DNA from: Bacillota bacterium | Lineage (GTDB): Bacteria; Bacillota; Clostridia; Saccharofermentanales; Fastidiosipilaceae | Reading direction: 5' to 3' | Assembly (NCBI GenBank): GCA_023442635.1 | Contig: JAEZYR010000001.1 | Location: forward strand, 1 to 7,750 | DNA: 7,750 nt | Part shown: in pieces, positions 4,979-7,750 of the stretch | Numbering within the stretch: position 1 is the stretch's first letter | How the letters are laid out: each line of letters opens with the position of its first letter | Notes under the pieces: model-generated | Told to the model about the DNA's origin: nothing | The model's input: the letters and a program-made list of their open reading frames with translations, nothing else | Database searches by the model: none | Position numbers and translations under genes: made by a program

Positions 4979-7750
4979 ATGAAACGGAAAACACTTGCCG
5001 CACTTTGCAGCTTGGTGCTTGTCGCAGGCGTGCTGACGCCCGCGCCGTTGCCTCGCCACACGAATTTGGGCATTCAGGCCTTAGAGCCAGAGGAAGAAGA
5101 GGCGATTCAGGGCTATCTCGACAAAGCTCGGCGCGATATCAATACGTTGCGCCAGCAAGCGCAGTTCATGCTTGCCGGTGGGAACAACCAATACATCGAC
5201 CAGTTCATGATCGAGTACAACGAAAGCTACGGCAAACTTGTGGCCAAGGAATCGCCAGAGGCCACGCAGGAGCTCTGCGATGCCGTCCTCAAAGAAGTGC
5301 GCGATACCTTGGTGAAGTGGCGCGATGAGGCCCTGGCCCATTCCAAAGTCGTGGTCGATACGCTGGTCAATAGTGCGAAAGAGCAGACGAAGGACGAGCA
5401 AGTTAAAGAGCGCCTAGAGACCTTCCGCCAGGAGCAGTACCAGGCGATGGACGAGTCCAAGAACAGCTACGACGCACAGTACACCAAGCAGGAAGCCCTC
5501 AAGGCCACGATCTACCAGAAGATGGGTGAGCTCGAGCGCGAGGTGGCCATCGAGAAGCTGCGCAAAGAAGTGCAAGAGCTGAAGGACAGGAACGACACGA
5601 TAGAGCCAGCTTCGGATCGCTATACCGCAGATCAATTGCAGCAACTCGACAAGGTGCTAGAAGAGCAAGTCCACAAAATGGAGGCGCTCAAGTTCGACAA
5701 TGATGGTGGCGGCCGCAAGGAGCTAGAGGCTTTGCAGCAGTCTGCTCGCCAAGCCGTCCAAGAGGTGCCGAAGGGCGGCGAGCCAGAAGCTGGCGGTGAA
5801 CCTGAGGAGGCCGAAGAACCCGTCGCCCAGACCGCGACGGTCAGCTACAGCGACCCTGCCTTCCAGACAGCTAAAGTCGCGAAAGACACGCTGCAAGTCG
5901 GTGAGGCTCTCAGCGAAGCCGTGCCGACGCCTGCTTTTGCCAAGTACAGCGTGAACTGGATCAAGCCCAACCGCTACAAGGTGTCCTATACGCCAGCCAA
6001 GGGCGACGCTGAGGTCAACACCTGGGATTACGAAGAGCTCAAGCAGCAGACAGCCAAGGCTGGCGCGTATAAGATCGAGGTTGTCAACTACACTGACAGC
6101 CTACTCTTCCGCTACATCCTGGATGAGCCAGACAACAACACAGACACCAGGGTCACGGGTACCGAGATCCCCACGATAACCGTCACTCAGCAACCGGGCG
6201 ACAAGAGCCTAGGCGAGATCACCTTGGATGACTACCAGGTGGTGCCGAACTATGATCTGGATGGCACGCGCCAGGGCACGATGTTCATTTACTCGAAGAT
6301 CCTTGAGCAGCCCTTCTTGTCCGAAGATGGCAATCTCAGCAAGAAGTACAGGTACAGCGACGATGTGAAGAAGCGCTTCAAGCCTGAGAATCCCTATGTC
6401 AGCTACACCTACCGCATTGACTACAGCGCCTTCTTGGGCGATTGGGTAAATGAAGATGTGCGCTCGGGTGTTTCGATTGCCTTGAGGCCGCGCTTCCAAG
6501 AGACCATCCCCTTCAGTGTTTCAGACGCCACGGCCGATAAGCCCGTCACGTTTACGGCAACACTCCGCGATCAGTACAAGAATGTCTGGGACAAAAAGGC
6601 CTATGATGTCACCTACCGCTACACCTTCAAGGCGACAGGTAGCAAGAAGAAAGACCAAGTGCTCTTCAAGGGCGATAAAAGCACGTGGAATGTCACGGAA
6701 GACAAGGCTGGTAGCCCGAAAGAATTCAGCCTTTGGAATGTGAGCACCCTGCGCGGCACTTGGGCCAAGGCTGAGCCCCACCACTACACCTGGACGCCCG
6801 AAGAACTCGAAGGCTACAAGATGGAGCTGCTGGGCGATGGCATCCGTACACCTTACGAAATCCACTACTACAAAAACATCAAGCTGAACTTCGAAGCTGG
6901 CACAGGCCACTTTGCAGATCAGTCGCAAAACAAAGAAGTAGACGCCCTGCAAGGCAAGGGCTTTGATGTCGATGGGGTCGAAAAGCCTACGGGAGACACG
7001 GCCTTTGTGGGCTGGAAGCTCAAAAAGACGGCGGCCATGGTGAGCGGTAACTGGACGCCCCAAGATCTAGAAGCTCTGACGTTTGAGGCCGTCTACGAGA
7101 AGCCTGTTGTGGCGCCTGATTTCAAAGATGAGATCACCATCCAGCGTGGCCAAACAGGTCTCAGCCTAGAAGAAGTCCTCAATAACGCGGATCTGGTCAC
7201 GGGCAATCCCAGTGTTTCGCATGAACCAGCTGACCTCAGCACGCTTGGCTATGGCACCTTCGAAGTGCCTGTAACCCTGACCTTCGAGGAAGGCGACCCA
7301 GCCACCCATACCATCATGGTCACCATTCCTTCTATGGCAGATGAGGCGAATCCTTCCTTGCAGCCTGTAGTCGAGATACCTCAAGGAACGAGCGCTTTGA
7401 CGGTCGATCAGGTGCTTACGCCCGAGCAAGAAGATACCTTGCGCCCTGTTGAGGTGACGACCGAGACGAAGCTCGAGGAACTGGAGCCAGGCGATCATCA
7501 GGTTACGATTACGCTCAAGTACGAAGACGGTAGCACCCTCGAGCGCGAGCTGACCGTTCGTGTGCTGGAAGTCGTCAAGACCTCGATCCCAACAGACTTC
7601 CCCACGATGGACTCGCTGCCGACCGCAACGATCCTCGAAACATCTGTGCCGACCGACTACCCAGTGGCACAGCCGCTGCCGACCTATGTCATGCCCCCTT
7701 CAGAGCCATCAGAAGAGAAGCCGACAGCAGCTACAACAGCTGAGCCGACA
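4979..7750 (+). CDS. Large secreted multidomain surface protein/adhesin, 3' end beyond window
   Basis: The frame is open for 924 codons from ATG 4979 to the window edge without a stop. Residues 1-34 look like a signal peptide: MKRK, a hydrophobic LAALCSLVLVAGVL core, and a possible cut near GIQA. Residues about 36-262 are charged, Glu/Lys/Gln-rich and probably helical or coiled-coil. A Gly/Glu/Pro linker (264-284) leads to beta-type modules. Residues about 511-633 end like a Cna-B domain (YTWTPEELEGYKME then YEIHYYKN). Residues 634-708 resemble an InlB B/Listeria-Bacteroides repeat, with the FVGWK motif. Residues 717-784 and 797-862 are two Rib-like copies, the second ending in YEDGSTLERELTVRV. 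From 868 the chain is Pro/Thr/Ser-rich. Such architecture belongs to Gram-positive wall adhesins, so a sorting motif or other anchor is expected downstream. The ribosome site is weak (AGAAAG, 9 nt away), and an upstream TTG at 4925 is an alternative start. The ligand is unknown. Confidence 0.88.
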   Translation, partial: MKRKTLAALCSLVLVAGVLTPAPLPRHTNLGIQALEPEEEEAIQGYLDKARRDINTLRQQAQFMLAGGNNQYIDQFMIEYNESYGKLVAKESPEATQELCDAVLKEVRDTLVKWRDEALAHSKVVVDTLVNSAKEQTKDEQVKERLETFRQEQYQAMDESKNSYDAQYTKQEALKATIYQKMGELEREVAIEKLRKEVQELKDRNDTIEPASDRYTADQLQQLDKVLEEQVHKMEALKFDNDGGGRKELEALQQSARQAVQEVPKGGEPEAGGEPEEAEEPVAQTATVSYSDPAFQTAKVAKDTLQVGEALSEAVPTPAFAKYSVNWIKPNRYKVSYTPAKGDAEVNTWDYEELKQQTAKAGAYKIEVVNYTDSLLFRYILDEPDNNTDTRVTGTEIPTITVTQQPGDKSLGEITLDDYQVVPNYDLDGTRQGTMFIYSKILEQPFLSEDGNLSKKYRYSDDVKKRFKPENPYVSYTYRIDYSAFLGDWVNEDVRSGVSIALRPRFQETIPFSVSDATADKPVTFTATLRDQYKNVWDKKAYDVTYRYTFKATGSKKKDQVLFKGDKSTWNVTEDKAGSPKEFSLWNVSTLRGTWAKAEPHHYTWTPEELEGYKMELLGDGIRTPYEIHYYKNIKLNFEAGTGHFADQSQNKEVDALQGKGFDVDGVEKPTGDTAFVGWKLKKTAAMVSGNWTPQDLEALTFEAVYEKPVVAPDFKDEITIQRGQTGLSLEEVLNNADLVTGNPSVSHEPADLSTLGYGTFEVPVTLTFEEGDPATHTIMVTIPSMADEANPSLQPVVEIPQGTSALTVDQVLTPEQEDTLRPVEVTTETKLEELEPGDHQVTITLKYEDGSTLERELTVRVLEVVKTSIPTDFPTMDSLPTATILETSVPTDYPVAQPLPTYVMPPSEPSEEKPTAATTAEPT
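7580..7699 (+). repeat. Two 20-residue (60-bp) Pro/Thr-rich repeats in the surface-protein stalk
   Basis: Residues 868-887 (7580-7639) and 888-907 (7640-7699) share the pattern T-S-[IV]-P-T-D-[FY]-P, four variable residues, then L-P-T, in exact 20-residue register. They begin the Pro/Thr/Ser-rich region that usually spans the cell wall in Gram-positive surface proteins. More copies may follow beyond the window. Confidence 0.75.

Noticed and set aside
4994..5008. Lipoprotein signal around C10 of the surface protein
   Set aside because: The residues before C10 are A-A-L. A lipobox needs Gly, Ala or Ser directly before the Cys, so ordinary signal peptidase cleavage is more likely.
6521..7063. 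180-codon open frame on the - strand inside the surface-protein gene
   Set aside because: It opposes a continuous, domain-bearing sense frame and has no recognisable motifs. The other antisense frames between 5081 and 7498 are judged the same way.

Overview
The window reads as Gram-positive, most likely Bacillota/Clostridia. The evidence is strong Shine-Dalgarno sites (AAGGAG, AAGGAGG, AAAGGA) at 6-8 nt spacing, AT-rich intergenic DNA around moderately GC-rich genes, intrinsic terminators with T-runs, and a secreted multidomain surface protein of the Gram-positive adhesin kind. The species cannot be named from the sequence alone. All four genes lie on the + strand.

Layout: 1-429 is a long non-coding leader with several possible hairpins. 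430-1554 encodes an intracellular GH27 alpha-galactosidase. After a 99-nt gap with no terminator, 1654-2535 encodes a TIM-barrel sugar phosphate isomerase/epimerase-family protein, and the pair ends at a good intrinsic terminator (2573-2609). The 403-nt gap 2536-2938 holds three contiguous 23-bp imperfect repeats, a PerR/Fur-like dyad and overlapping short hairpins. 2939-4636 encodes a complete haem catalase (565 aa), closed by a strong hairpin terminator (4703-4734). After an AT-rich 4735-4978 gap containing an 8-bp dyad, a very large ORF starts at 4979 and is still open at the window edge.

That last gene has 924 codons in the window without a stop. It encodes a signal peptide, a long charged helical/coiled-coil segment, several beta-type modules (one resembling Cna-B, one resembling the InlB B-repeat, two Rib-like), and the start of a Pro/Thr/Ser-rich stalk with a 20-residue repeat. 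It is probably a cell-wall-associated adhesin whose anchor lies beyond 7750.

Functionally, the first two genes look like a small sugar-use operon: alpha-galactoside hydrolysis followed by sugar isomerisation or epimerisation. The catalase is an independent peroxide-defence unit, plausibly under PerR-type control. The surface protein is a third, independent unit. I see no mobile element, CRISPR array, tRNA or rRNA. The least ordinary parts are the partial surface protein and the repeat/dyad-rich region in front of the catalase gene.
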